A stretch of DNA of 64,000 nt from JAPOUP01 sp965199865. Its GTDB lineage: Bacteria; Pseudomonadota; Alphaproteobacteria; Rhodobacterales; Rhodobacteraceae. The stretch covers positions 66,160-130,159 of the forward strand of contig CBDATU010000023.1 in the NCBI GenBank assembly GCA_965199865.1, given 5' to 3'. The notes beneath the pieces were generated by a model. That model saw only the letters and a program-made list of their open reading frames with translations, was not told where the DNA came from and did not search any database. Position numbers and translations under genes: made by a program. Shown one piece after another: positions 34,569 through 43,355 of this stretch (positions are counted from its first letter, which is position 1; the number at the start of each line of letters is the position of its first letter).

Positions 34569-37007
34569 CCTGTCACTATATATTAGTTGATTCCACAGGT
34601 CGCCCGTGCTACCTGATTCGCATGCAGGTCGGGATGCGCCATTTCGGGGAGGAAACGGTCGGGTGGCTGAGGTCCGCGGCGGCGGCGGGAGCCGGACGGC
34701 GCAGTCTGGCGGCAGGCCTGTGCGAGCGCGAGGACTGGACCAACGCCGCCGGAGCGCCGTGCCTCGCCTCCGCCCGGCTGGCCCTGCCGAAGATCGCGGA
34801 GCGCTACGGCATCACCCTGCCGCAGGCCGGATCGCCGGTGGCTCCCGGCAGACCGCTGCCGGAGCATCCCGACGTCCGGTTCTCCGGCACGCTCGCGGAG
34901 CTCGGCGGTGTCGGGCTGGAGATGGCGGAGACGGCGGAGCAGCGGCGCGCCCTGCGGGGGATGATGGAGAGCCACCATCCCCGGGGCGACCCGTCCAATC
35001 CCGGCGCTCTCCTCTTCTACTGGATCAGCAGCGAACGCCTGGGGCGCGTCGGCGGGCTCTGCTTCCACGCGGCCAACTGGCACCAGAGGGCCCGGGACGC
35101 CTACATAGGCTGGAGCGGCCGGGAGCGGATGGCGAAGCTGGGGCTGCTGGTGCAGAACTCCAGGTTCCTGATCCTGCCAGGCGTGGAGGTCCCGTACCTG
35201 GCCAGCCACGTTCTGGGGCTGGCGGCAAGGCGGCTTCCCGATGACTGGGAGAGGCTGCACGGCGTCCGTCCGGCGATGGCCTTCACCTATGTCGGCGCGG
35301 AGCGCCCGGGCACGGCCTACGCGGCGGCCGGATGGGAGTTCGCCGGGACCACCTCCGGCCATCCGCCCGGCCACCGCCGGGAGGGAGCGGAGGCCTGCGG
35401 CGTCTGGATGAGGCCGCTGGATCCGGACTGGCGCGACCGCATGTGCCGCGGGCCGGAGACGCCGCGCTGGCTGGGCCCGGCCCCGGCGATCCCGGAGGAC
35501 GCCGACTGGGCGGACCTGGAGTTCGGGCTGTGCGGCCATCCCGACGGACGGGTGCGCAGCCGGATCCTGGCCATGGGGAGGGCCTGGGAGACCCGGCCCG
35601 GTGAGCCGGTCGCCGTTGTCTTCGCCGGAAAAAAGGATCAGGGTGCGGCCTACAGGCTGCTTTCCAACCCCAGGGTGAGCATGGACGACATCATCGAGAG
35701 CCACCGCATGGCCACCGTGCGGCGCTGCCGGGCCGAGACGGAGGTCCTGGCCATCCAGGACACCACGATGCTGGATTTCTCCGGCCTGAAGGGCTCCACG
35801 GGCGGTCTGGCGAAGCTCGGCGGCGGCGGATCGGGCAGCGTCGGCATCCCGGCGCACGTGACGCTGGCGGTGTCGGCCTCCGGCCGCGGCCTCGGGGTGC
35901 TGGCCATCGACGCCGGCTTCCGGGAGGGCGTCACCGTGAAGGCCGACCTCAGGCGCGGAGACACGGGGCGGGCGGAGCCGGAACCGGACAGGGCGGCGGA
36001 GACGGAGACGCCCGACGGTGGCAGCGAGAGCCGGCGCTGGCTGGAGAGCCTGGCCCTGGCGCAGGAGGTCGGGAGGACCAGCCCTGGAACCCGGATGGTC
36101 ACCGTCTGCGACCGCGAGGGCGACATATGGGACATGTTCGAGGCCCAGGCGGAAGACCCCGCCGCGGCCGGGCTGCTGGTGCGCTCCAGCGCCTCGACCC
36201 GCCGCTCCGTCATCGCCGGCGGTGAGGTGGTGGACCTCATGGAGCACGTCTCCGGGCTGCCCGCCGTCGGGACGCGCACCGTCCACGTCGCCGCCCGCGG
36301 CGGGATCACCGGGTCGCGTGGGCGAAAGGCCGTGAGGGCCCGCCCGGCGCGGACCGCGGAGACGGAGATCCGCGTCGCACGCGTCGAGCTGAAGGCCCCC
36401 GGACGGAGCCGCCAGACCCTGCCGGTCACCGCGGTGCTCGCCAGCGAGACCACCACGCCGCCGAAGGGCGGCCGGCGGCTGTCATGGCTGCTGCTGTCCA
36501 GCGACGCGAAGCCCGACCTCCAGGGCGCCATCGACACCGTCAGGCGGTACGAGGCGAGGTGGACAATCGAGGAATATTTCAAGACGCTGAAACAGTGCAC
36601 CCGCATCGAGGACCGCCAGCTCGACGAGGCCGACGACCTCCGGTGCTGCCTCGCCTTCGACGCCGTCACCGCATGGCGCGTGTTCGACATCCAGCGCGCC
36701 GCGAAGGCCGAGCCCGACCGGCCCGCCCTCGATTTCCTGGACGAGGACGAGCTCACCGCCCTCTGGATCGGGATGGAGGATTACGGCTTCAGGGACGCCC
36801 GGGCACCGCCCTTCGACGGCTTCACCATCCGCGAGGCCGCCATCGACATAGGCCGCTACGCCGGCTTCATCCCCTCGAAACGCCAGCCCCTGCCAGGGAC
36901 GCAGAAAATGTGGAAAGGCATGAAATACCTCCTCCAGGCGACCGCGTTCTACAGGGCCTTCAGAAGCCGAGGCATGCTCAGGGAGTCAACAGTGCTATAG
37001 TGACATG
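34569..37007 (+). mobile_element. intact IS4-family (DUF4338) element, copy 2
   Basis: The element is 2439 bp with ends CCTGTCAC and GTGACATG and a perfect 7-bp target duplication CCCGGCA (34562-34568 and 37008-37014). It has the same orientation and length as copy 1, about 400 bp away in the same host gene. The one terminal base difference from copy 1 (CC versus CA) also occurs in the split copy at 8264. Confidence 0.93.
34622..37000 (+). CDS. IS4 transposase with N-terminal DUF4338 (DruA-type) domain
   Basis: ATG 34622 gives 792 residues, nearly identical to the product at 31771. Visible differences include SHRMATVRRCRAE for SHRMATLQRCRAE, DAGFREGV for DASFREGV, and IGRYAGFIPSKR for IGRHLGFIPSKR. 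DUF4338, Tn5-like N-region and DDE core are all intact (IQDTTMLD, VTVCDREGDIW, YEARWTIEEYFKTLK). Because several substitutions separate the two copies, they probably arrived separately and not by a local duplication. Probably active. Confidence 0.93.
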   Translation: MQVGMRHFGEETVGWLRSAAAAGAGRRSLAAGLCEREDWTNAAGAPCLASARLALPKIAERYGITLPQAGSPVAPGRPLPEHPDVRFSGTLAELGGVGLEMAETAEQRRALRGMMESHHPRGDPSNPGALLFYWISSERLGRVGGLCFHAANWHQRARDAYIGWSGRERMAKLGLLVQNSRFLILPGVEVPYLASHVLGLAARRLPDDWERLHGVRPAMAFTYVGAERPGTAYAAAGWEFAGTTSGHPPGHRREGAEACGVWMRPLDPDWRDRMCRGPETPRWLGPAPAIPEDADWADLEFGLCGHPDGRVRSRILAMGRAWETRPGEPVAVVFAGKKDQGAAYRLLSNPRVSMDDIIESHRMATVRRCRAETEVLAIQDTTMLDFSGLKGSTGGLAKLGGGGSGSVGIPAHVTLAVSASGRGLGVLAIDAGFREGVTVKADLRRGDTGRAEPEPDRAAETETPDGGSESRRWLESLALAQEVGRTSPGTRMVTVCDREGDIWDMFEAQAEDPAAAGLLVRSSASTRRSVIAGGEVVDLMEHVSGLPAVGTRTVHVAARGGITGSRGRKAVRARPARTAETEIRVARVELKAPGRSRQTLPVTAVLASETTTPPKGGRRLSWLLLSSDAKPDLQGAIDTVRRYEARWTIEEYFKTLKQCTRIEDRQLDEADDLRCCLAFDAVTAWRVFDIQRAAKAEPDRPALDFLDEDELTALWIGMEDYGFRDARAPPFDGFTIREAAIDIGRYAGFIPSKRQPLPGTQKMWKGMKYLLQATAFYRAFRSRGMLRESTVL

Positions 37008-38195
37008 CCCGGCACGGCCAGCCCGGTGGTGGAGGCGCGCTGGGCGTCGTGGTTGAGCATGGTGGTGTCCTGCAGCGCCAGCACCGTCCCCTCGAGGAGG
37101 CAGCGCGCGACCGTCATGTCGATATGGGTCTCAAGGATGTCGTCCATGGTCACGTTCCCGTTGGAAAGCAGGCGGTAGGCCGCCTTTCGCCCGGCCTCGT
37201 CCTGAAAGACCGCCGACACCGCCTGCCCGGGCCTCTCCCCCCAGGCGCGGGCCATGGCCACGATGCGCCTGCGCAGGCGGCCGTCGGCGAGGCCGCCGCG
37301 GCCGAACTCCCGGCTGGCCCAGTCCCCATCCGTCCCGACATGGGGGGCCGGCGCCTCCCCGATGCGCCGCTCCGGCCCGGTGGGCGGCGTCTCCTCCCAG
37401 CCGGGCTCCAGCGGCCGCATCCACACCGCGCGGGAGGCCGTGCCGTCGGCGCCGGGCGTGGTCGTCCCGGCCATGGTCCAGCCCGCCGCCCGGTAGCAGG
37501 TGCCCTCCCGGCCATCGCCGACATAGGTGTAGGCGACCAGCGGGCGCACGCCGTGACGGCGCTCCCAGCCGTCCGCCAGCTGGCGCGCGGACAGGGCCAG
37601 GACATGGGAGGCGAGGTTCGGGACGCGGACGCCCGGCCAGCAGCAGACGGGCCTGGTTCACGCACCGTGACAGGTTGGCGGCGCGCGCCCGGAGCGTCCA
37701 GCCGATGAACGTGTCCCGCGCCTTCTGGTGCCAGCCCGCGGCGGTGTGGCACAGGCCGCCCAGGCAGCCGAAGCGCGACGAGTGGATCCAGTGGGACAGC
37801 CGCGCCCCGGGATGGCGGGCCTCGCCCTGCGGGTGGTGGCCCGCCATCATCGCCGCGAAGCGGCGGCTGTCCTCCCCCGGCTCCACCTCCACCAGGCTGA
37901 CCTGCCCGGGATCCGGAAGCTCCGCATCGACGGCCGTGTCGGGAAAGGCCTCCCGCTCCGTCCGCCGGCCCTTCGGGCCGGAACGGGGCGCGGGAAGCTC
38001 AGGGCCCAGAGCCTCCGCCAGCCGCGGAAGCGCCTTGGCCGCCGATGTCCTGCAGGGTGCCCCGCGGGCGTTGACCCAGCCATCGCGGCGGACGGGCTCC
38101 GCCGCCAGCGCCGGGCGGCTGTACGAGCCGGACTTCACCGCCCGCTCAAACCAGGTGACCGTCCGCTCACCGAACTGTCGCATGCCAATCTGCAT
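37008..38195 (-). pseudogene. old IS4 transposase, N-terminal DUF4338 segment
   Basis: ATG 38195 (MQIGMRQFGERTVTWFERAV) begins a DUF4338 domain diverged from the young copies. It includes FIGWTLRARAANLSRCVNQA and, after a frameshift near 37640, LVAYTYVGDGREGTCYRAAG. It continues to DDILETHIDMTVARCLLEGT and ALQDTTMLNHD, the first catalytic Asp, and is cut at 37014 by copy 2. Confidence 0.85.
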
Positions 38196-38249
38196 GGGCG
38201 GGAGGGTAACGCACCGCCTGGAGTTAGTTAACTGTGTCTTGGTGACATG

Positions 38250-38644
38250 GCCCGGACGCTCGCGGGGATGCCTGACCGGCAGGGTCCTGGCGATGACCGA
38301 CGCCCGGTTACCTGGTCGGCATCGCCATCCCTGCGGGCCAGGCCCACGACCTGAAGGGTCCTGGAGGGCCGGACTTTCGGGGTGCTGCCCGCGGGCCGGG
38401 CGTCCGGTGCCGACTGGCTGGTCTCCGGGCCGGGCGGCGCGAATCGGCTGCGGTGATTCCGTCGCGGTCGAACAGGAAGGTGGTGCGTGAGCATGACCGG
38501 GCGATGTATGGCCGGCGCCACCGGATCGACAGTTTCCTCGCCAGAAGCAGGGAGTTCCGGGCCGTCGCGACACGTTACGACAGGACTGCGGCGAGTTTCC
38601 GGGCGACTTTTCTTCTGGCGGCGGCCGTGATCGCCGCCAGATGA
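38250..38644 (+). pseudogene. IS5-family transposase OrfB, 5' truncated
   Basis: This is the second half of the IS5 transposase on the far side of the nest. Frameshifts break the first part. From 38453 the frame reads IPSRSNRKVVREHDRAMYGR and RREF-type segments, then FRAVATRYDRTAASFRATFL, the standard C-terminus of IS427-group transposases. It ends 13 bases before the right terminal repeat. Confidence 0.82.
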
Positions 38645-38662
38645 TTGTCAACGGACCACTAG

Positions 38663-40480
38663 CCCGAATATCTCACCAGATGATGTTGCATGGGGCCGGA
38701 TTCCATGATATATGCGGGATTGAACAATACCTTGCATATGAGAGGAGACCGGACCCCATGCATACACAGTGTAACAGCCCTGACATCGAGTTCAACCGGC
38801 ACGGACGGCGGGATGTGACCGCCGCCTTCGACGGCGGGCGCATGTCCTCGGACGGCGGCGCCCTGCTCCTGCGGGAGGCCGACCGGGTGGCGGACGTCAC
38901 CCGCCGGCTGGCGGAGTGCCTGACCGATTACCGGGACCAGGACCGTATCGAGCACGGGCTGCGGGAGCTCGTGGCGCAGCGCGTCATGGCGATCGCCCTC
39001 GGCTACGAGGACGTCAACGACCACGACCACGACCGCCTGCGGGACGACAGCGTCCTGGCGCTGGCCGTCGGGCGTGACGACATCACCGGCGCCGACCGGC
39101 CGAGGGAGCGCGACCGGGGCCATCCCCTGGCCGGGTCCAGCACCCTCAACCGCCTTGAGCCGGGCACGCCGGAGGCGGCGGAAACGGACCGCTACAGACG
39201 GATCGTGGCCGACGGCGCCGCGATCGAGCGGCTGATGGTGGACCTGTTCCTGGATGCCCACGAGGTCCCGCCCGGGGAAATCGTCCTCGACGTTGACGCC
39301 ACCGACGACCCGCTGCACGGCGCCCAGGAGGGCCGCTTTTTCCACGGCTACTACCGCCACTACTGCTACCTTCCGCTCTACGTCACCTGCGGCGACCACG
39401 TCCTGCCTGCGCGGCTGCGTCCGGCGAACATCGACGCGTCGGAGGGATCGGTGGAGGCGCTGGCGGAGATCGTGGAGCGGATCCGCTCCCGCTGGCCGGA
39501 GACCGCCATCATCGTGAGGGGCGATTCGGGCTTCTGCCGCGAGAGCCTGATGGCCTGGTGCGAGGCGAACGGGGTCGACTACGTCCTCGGACTGGCGAGG
39601 AACCGCCGCCTGGAGGAGCGGATCGCCGGACCGCTGGAGAGGTCGCGGCGGCGCGCCATCGCCTCCGGAAAGCCGTCGCGGCGCTTCCGGGACTTTCGCT
39701 ACCGGACCCGGTCCAGCTGGAGCCGGACCCGCCGCGTCGTGGGAAAGGCCGAGTGGCTGCCCGGACCGGGCGGCGCCAATCCCCGCTTCGTCGTGACCAG
39801 CCTGCCGAAGGACCGGTTCACCGCCAGGAACCTCTACGGGAAGCTGTACTGCGCGCGCGGAGACATGGAGAACCGGATAAAGGAGCAGCAGCTGGAGCTG
39901 TTCGCCAACCGGACCCCGCCGGCGACCATGCGTGCCAACCAGCTGCGGCTGTACCTCTCCGCCTTCGCCGGAGCCCTGCTCCGGACCGTCCGGGCGATCG
40001 GCCTCGCCGGCACGGACATGGCGAGGGCCCAGTGCGGGACCATAAGGACGCGGCTCCTGAAGGTGGCCTGCCGGGTGACGGTCAGCGTGCGCCGCGTCCG
40101 CCTGTCGCTGTCCTCCGTCTTTCCCCTTCAGGAGCTGTTCGCACGGGCGGTCGCCGCGCTGCTGGCCGCGCCGTCGCCGCAGGTGCCGCCGCCGCAGCCG
40201 GATCCCGCCCCCGAACCCACGCCCGCCTGAGCGGATCCGGCCCCTGACGGCCCGGACTGGCGGGCGGCACCGGCCCGCAGCGGGAGAGGTGTGTCCGGCA
40301 CCACCGCCCGCGGCTGCCGGACCGTGGATGTTCCCTCATTGTTCCCGTCATCACGGTCACCGGACGGCCGCTGTCGGGTTCCGTCGGCCGACGGAGCTGC
40401 CGGAACGCCCGAGGACCGCCCCCGGAACCCCTTCCGGGCCGGTGCCGTAGCGTTCGGTTGCGGCTGGTGAGATATCCGGG
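38663..40480 (+). mobile_element. IS1380-family insertion sequence
   Basis: The inverted ends CCCGAATATCTCACCAG (38663) and CTGGTGAGATATCCGGG (to 40480) enclose 1818 bp with one transposase. CTAG flanks both sides (38659-38662 and 40481-40484). The left CTAG is shared with the IS5 element's right target duplication, showing that IS5 inserted later into the IS1380 target repeat. Confidence 0.9.
38758..40230 (+). CDS. IS1380-family transposase
   Basis: From ATG 38758 the protein has 490 residues. The start MHTQCNSPDIEFNRHGRRDV, then FDGGRMSSDGGALLLREADR, is the family's conserved N-terminal block. The DDE core includes EIVLDVDATDDPLHGAQEGR (first Asp), AIIVRGDSGFCRESLM (second Asp), and YCARGDMENRIKEQQLELFA (catalytic Glu region). 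A proline-rich tail ends the protein. It moves only its own element. A truncated relative lies at 61142-61500. Confidence 0.93.
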   Translation: MHTQCNSPDIEFNRHGRRDVTAAFDGGRMSSDGGALLLREADRVADVTRRLAECLTDYRDQDRIEHGLRELVAQRVMAIALGYEDVNDHDHDRLRDDSVLALAVGRDDITGADRPRERDRGHPLAGSSTLNRLEPGTPEAAETDRYRRIVADGAAIERLMVDLFLDAHEVPPGEIVLDVDATDDPLHGAQEGRFFHGYYRHYCYLPLYVTCGDHVLPARLRPANIDASEGSVEALAEIVERIRSRWPETAIIVRGDSGFCRESLMAWCEANGVDYVLGLARNRRLEERIAGPLERSRRRAIASGKPSRRFRDFRYRTRSSWSRTRRVVGKAEWLPGPGGANPRFVVTSLPKDRFTARNLYGKLYCARGDMENRIKEQQLELFANRTPPATMRANQLRLYLSAFAGALLRTVRAIGLAGTDMARAQCGTIRTRLLKVACRVTVSVRRVRLSLSSVFPLQELFARAVAALLAAPSPQVPPPQPDPAPEPTPA

Positions 40481-40484
40481 CTAG

Positions 40485-40765
40485 CACGTCGTGGAACAAA
40501 CTGCCCAGGGTCATACAGGTTCGGCGGGCACTGGCAGCCCGCCAACTGGAGCCATCTCATGGACTGGTTCAATCACATGGAAGCCTCATTCCAGGAAACA
40601 ACCAGATCCTCAGGCTTGCTGCGTCACCTGATCGGGCGGATCCGGGTTTCGTCGCGGTGACCCAGCAAGTCCCTGACCGCCTCGCTAGCTCCCCGTGGCT
40701 TCGGCAGCCGCGGTCAGTGAATCACATCCCGCCGGGACACGCAGACACAGGATTCATACCAACCG
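40485..40765. other. no recognisable gene
   Basis: This is the stretch between the IS1380 right end and the ABC substrate-binding gene. One frame is open across the junction (...WSHLMDWFNHMEASFQET) but matches nothing I recognise and does not continue the regulator cut on the other side of the nest. Confidence 0.3.
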
Positions 40766-41728
40766 TCAAGGCAGATCAACAGCGTCAGGAATTGCATTCA
40801 TCAACGCGTCTCCGGCAAATTTGCCCAGCATATCCTCGAGCGATACCGGGTCACCCCTGATCACGCCCTGTTCCAGTATCCAGGCAGCTTCGTCCACCAG
40901 AAGTTCGGCAAGGCCCGTGTCGAGCTTGAGACCGATATCCACATCCTGCCACATCGTCGCCAGATCTTCGGGAGACATCGCACCGCTCATGGAATCGCTG
41001 ACTGCAGCCATTGCAGCGGCAGGATCAGCGGCCACCTCGGCGTCAGCTTTAGCAAGCGCCCCCATGAAGGCATCAAGAACGGCGGCGCGTTCCCCGATCA
41101 TCTCAGGTGACGCGGAGAGGATGTAGTGCACCTGATACCCCGGAACACGAAGTTCGCCGTAATTGTTGCCCAAGGTCGTTTTGGCGGCAGTGTAGAAACT
41201 GGGGAACGGCACAATGGCGTCTACGTCACCACGCGACACCGCCGGTACCAGATCAGGAGGTGCTGCACTGACAATTTCGGCTTCGACACCGGCATCGGTC
41301 AAAATCTTGTCGATATAGAAGTTGACGTTGGTACCGATCGTGGTGCCGATCTTCTTACCAGCAAGATCCGCAGGCATCGCCACGTCGCCACTAGAGGTAT
41401 TGACGATCACGCGGGAGCCGGTGAAACGGGCAAGGTCAGCCACAACTCCAAAGTCCTGACCTGTCAGTGCGCCAACAGCAGCAGGGAATTCGGCCATGAA
41501 GGTGATGTCCACCTGACCGCCCAGCATAGCCTCAAACCCTTCCCGGCCAGTGCGGAAGGCCACGAATTCGATATCCAGACCGGCATCTTCGAAGTATCCG
41601 TTCTTGATCGCGACATCGACCTGCGGTGTCTGCGGGTTTGGCGTCCAGGCAAATGTTAATGACTCCGCAGCGACCTGCAACGGCGCGCAGATTGCGACCA
41701 GGGCCATGATGGTCTTGAAAGGTTTCAT
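40766..41728 (-). CDS. ABC transporter substrate-binding protein (NMT1/SsuA-like)
   Basis: The 320-residue precursor has a signal peptide (MKPFKTIMALVAICAPLQVA, cleavage near AAES). The mature part follows the SsuA/TauA/THI5-like fold: TFAWTPNPQTPQVDVAIKNG, GLDIEFVAFRTGREGFEAML and GQVDITFMAEFP. It would bind a small organic anion or amine in the periplasm. It is the last gene of a four-gene unit with an arylsulfotransferase-like protein, permease and ATPase, which makes a sulfonate or sulfate ester a reasonable guess. Substrate unproven. Confidence 0.87.
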   Translation of the reverse strand: MKPFKTIMALVAICAPLQVAAESLTFAWTPNPQTPQVDVAIKNGYFEDAGLDIEFVAFRTGREGFEAMLGGQVDITFMAEFPAAVGALTGQDFGVVADLARFTGSRVIVNTSSGDVAMPADLAGKKIGTTIGTNVNFYIDKILTDAGVEAEIVSAAPPDLVPAVSRGDVDAIVPFPSFYTAAKTTLGNNYGELRVPGYQVHYILSASPEMIGERAAVLDAFMGALAKADAEVAADPAAAMAAVSDSMSGAMSPEDLATMWQDVDIGLKLDTGLAELLVDEAAWILEQGVIRGDPVSLEDMLGKFAGDALMNAIPDAVDLP

Positions 41729-41748
41729 TGGTCTCTCCCTCTGTTTTT

Positions 41749-42540
41749 TTAGGTTTCAGTTAAGATTTCTCCCGGCCGAAGAAGGCCGAGAATCTCCTCT
41801 CTCATTTCGAGGAGATCTGCGCCCGAGCGACTGAACGCCCGCGGACGTGGCTGTCTGAGTGCGTAGTGCCGGAGCAGGCGTCCCGGTGCCTGGCTCATGA
41901 CACGGACGTCATCTGCCAGAAGTAGGGCCTCATCTACATCATGGGTGACGAACAGGACGGTGGCGCGGCGCTTCTGCCAGACTTCAAGTAGCAGGCTGTG
42001 CATCGACAGGCGTGTCTGGGCATCCAGCGCACCGAAGGGTTCGTCCATCAACAGGACCTTGGGTCCGACGGCAAATGTGCGGGCGACGGCAACGCGCTGC
42101 TTCATACCCCCCGAAAGCTGTTGGGGGTACTTGTCGGCATGTGCTGCCAGACCAACCTCATCCAGAGCCGCCCGCGCCCGGTCTATCTCTTCAGCCCGTG
42201 GCAGCCCCATCTGTTTCAGCCCAAACCGGACATTTCCAAGCGCGGTAAACCAGGGAAACAGAGCGTATTGCTGAAAAATGACACCGACATCGTTCGAGGG
42301 GCCGACAACGTCGCGACCATCGAGCTGAATGCGGCCCTCCGACAGGTCCACAAACCCGGCTATCGCGTTCATCAAAGTGGATTTGCCGCAGCCCGAGGGG
42401 CCAATCAAGGCCGTGAACGTGCCCGGTTGGAGCGTGAGTGATGTCTTCTCCAGCGCGGTCATCTCCGACTTCCTGGTTTTGAAGCGGATGACAATGTTCT
42501 CGATCTCAACCAGACCGACATCCGGGGCGGACGCGATCAT
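41749..42540 (-). CDS. ABC transporter ATP-binding protein (SsuB/TauB-like)
   Basis: From ATG 42540, which shares its A with the permease stop (TGATG), the protein has 263 residues. Walker A is IGPSGCGKST, the Q-loop lies in VIFQQYALFPW, the signature is QLSGGMKQR, and Walker B is VLLMDEPFGALD followed by FVTHDVDEALLLADDV. This is the taurine/nitrate/sulfonate class. It energises import by the neighbouring permease and binding protein. Confidence 0.92.
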   Translation of the reverse strand: MIASAPDVGLVEIENIVIRFKTRKSEMTALEKTSLTLQPGTFTALIGPSGCGKSTLMNAIAGFVDLSEGRIQLDGRDVVGPSNDVGVIFQQYALFPWFTALGNVRFGLKQMGLPRAEEIDRARAALDEVGLAAHADKYPQQLSGGMKQRVAVARTFAVGPKVLLMDEPFGALDAQTRLSMHSLLLEVWQKRRATVLFVTHDVDEALLLADDVRVMSQAPGRLLRHYALRQPRPRAFSRSGADLLEMREEILGLLRPGEILTET

Positions 42541-43355
42541 CAGGCCTGCTCCCAATGGACGAGCCTCTGACCTAATCGGTTCACGAAGTAGTCAACGCTG
42601 GCGCCCAGAATGCCAAGGATAATCAGAAGCGAGAACATCCGGTCGGTTCGGATGTACTGGCGCGCCTCCTGCAATCTAAACCCAAGGCCCGAGGACGCGC
42701 CCGAAAGTTCCGCCGCGATCAGGCTCAGGAATGCCAGGGCCACGCCAAGGCGGATACCGGCAAATATATGTGGCGCGGCGGCAGGTATGATGACAGTCGC
42801 GAACTCGCGAAACCGTGACGAACCGAGCGACCGTGCGGCGCGCAGATAGGTTTCCGGTACGAATTGCATTCCGTGATGCGTGTTGAACCAGACCGTGAGA
42901 AAGACGGTGTAAGAGACGACAAAATACTTCGATCCCTCCCCTATCCCGAACCAGACGATGGCTACTGGCACAAGCGCGATGGCGGGAATCGGGCGCAGGA
43001 GGTTCAGGAAAGGGTTGAGAAGCGTGCTCACGAACACGACCCGCCCTGTCATGAGGCCAAGAAAAATCCCCAATGACGCGCCGAGACCGAACCCTATCGC
43101 CGCACGAGATAGGGAAACACGCAGGTCCTTGGGCAATGTCCCGTTCTGCCACATCTCGACCGTCGCAGCCCAAACTGACCAGGGAGACGGGAAAATGGTT
43201 TCTGGAATCGCGCCCGACAGGCCAACAGCCGACCAGATCAACAGAACGAACCCGAGCGAAATGATCGGAGCACCCCCTCCTGATGCCAGGCCGGCAAACG
43301 ACGCGGACCAGGCCCTATCGCCCTGTCGCTTCCGGGGTGGTTCGCTCAGAGCCAC
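42540..43355 (-). CDS. ABC transporter permease (SsuC/TauC-like)
   Basis: With GTG 43355 as start the protein has 271 residues and overlaps the upstream gene by 10 bases; an in-frame ATG at 43394 is possible but overlaps more. It has six hydrophobic segments and the permease EAA loop ETYLRAARSLGSSRFREFAT, followed by IIPAAAPHIFAGIRLGVA. It is the membrane component of the sulfonate/nitrate-type importer encoded here. Confidence 0.88.
   Translation of the reverse strand: MALSEPPRKRQGDRAWSASFAGLASGGGAPIISLGFVLLIWSAVGLSGAIPETIFPSPWSVWAATVEMWQNGTLPKDLRVSLSRAAIGFGLGASLGIFLGLMTGRVVFVSTLLNPFLNLLRPIPAIALVPVAIVWFGIGEGSKYFVVSYTVFLTVWFNTHHGMQFVPETYLRAARSLGSSRFREFATVIIPAAAPHIFAGIRLGVALAFLSLIAAELSGASSGLGFRLQEARQYIRTDRMFSLLIILGILGASVDYFVNRLGQRLVHWEQA

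Larger units (their letters stand above)
31187..38249 (-). mobile_element. old IS4-family (DUF4338) element carrying two younger copies
   Basis: The ends CATGTCGC (31187) and GTGACATG (38242-38249) match the termini of the younger copies. The flanks gcccgca and gcccgga differ at one position and are the expected 7-bp target duplication. Its transposase gene, on the minus strand, is split by intact copies at 31718-34156 and 34569-37007 and has also suffered a frameshift and an internal deletion. Confidence 0.82.
30735..38657 (+). mobile_element. IS5-family (IS427-group) element, outermost layer of an insertion nest
   Basis: The ends GGTCCGTTGA (30735) and TCAACGGACC (38648-38657) are inverted repeats, flanked on both sides by ACTAG. 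Removing the nested elements leaves about 850 bp with orfA (30828-31186) and orfB (from 38250), the usual size and layout for this group. The outer target lies in a regulator-like gene start on the left and directly against an IS1380 end on the right. Confidence 0.85.
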
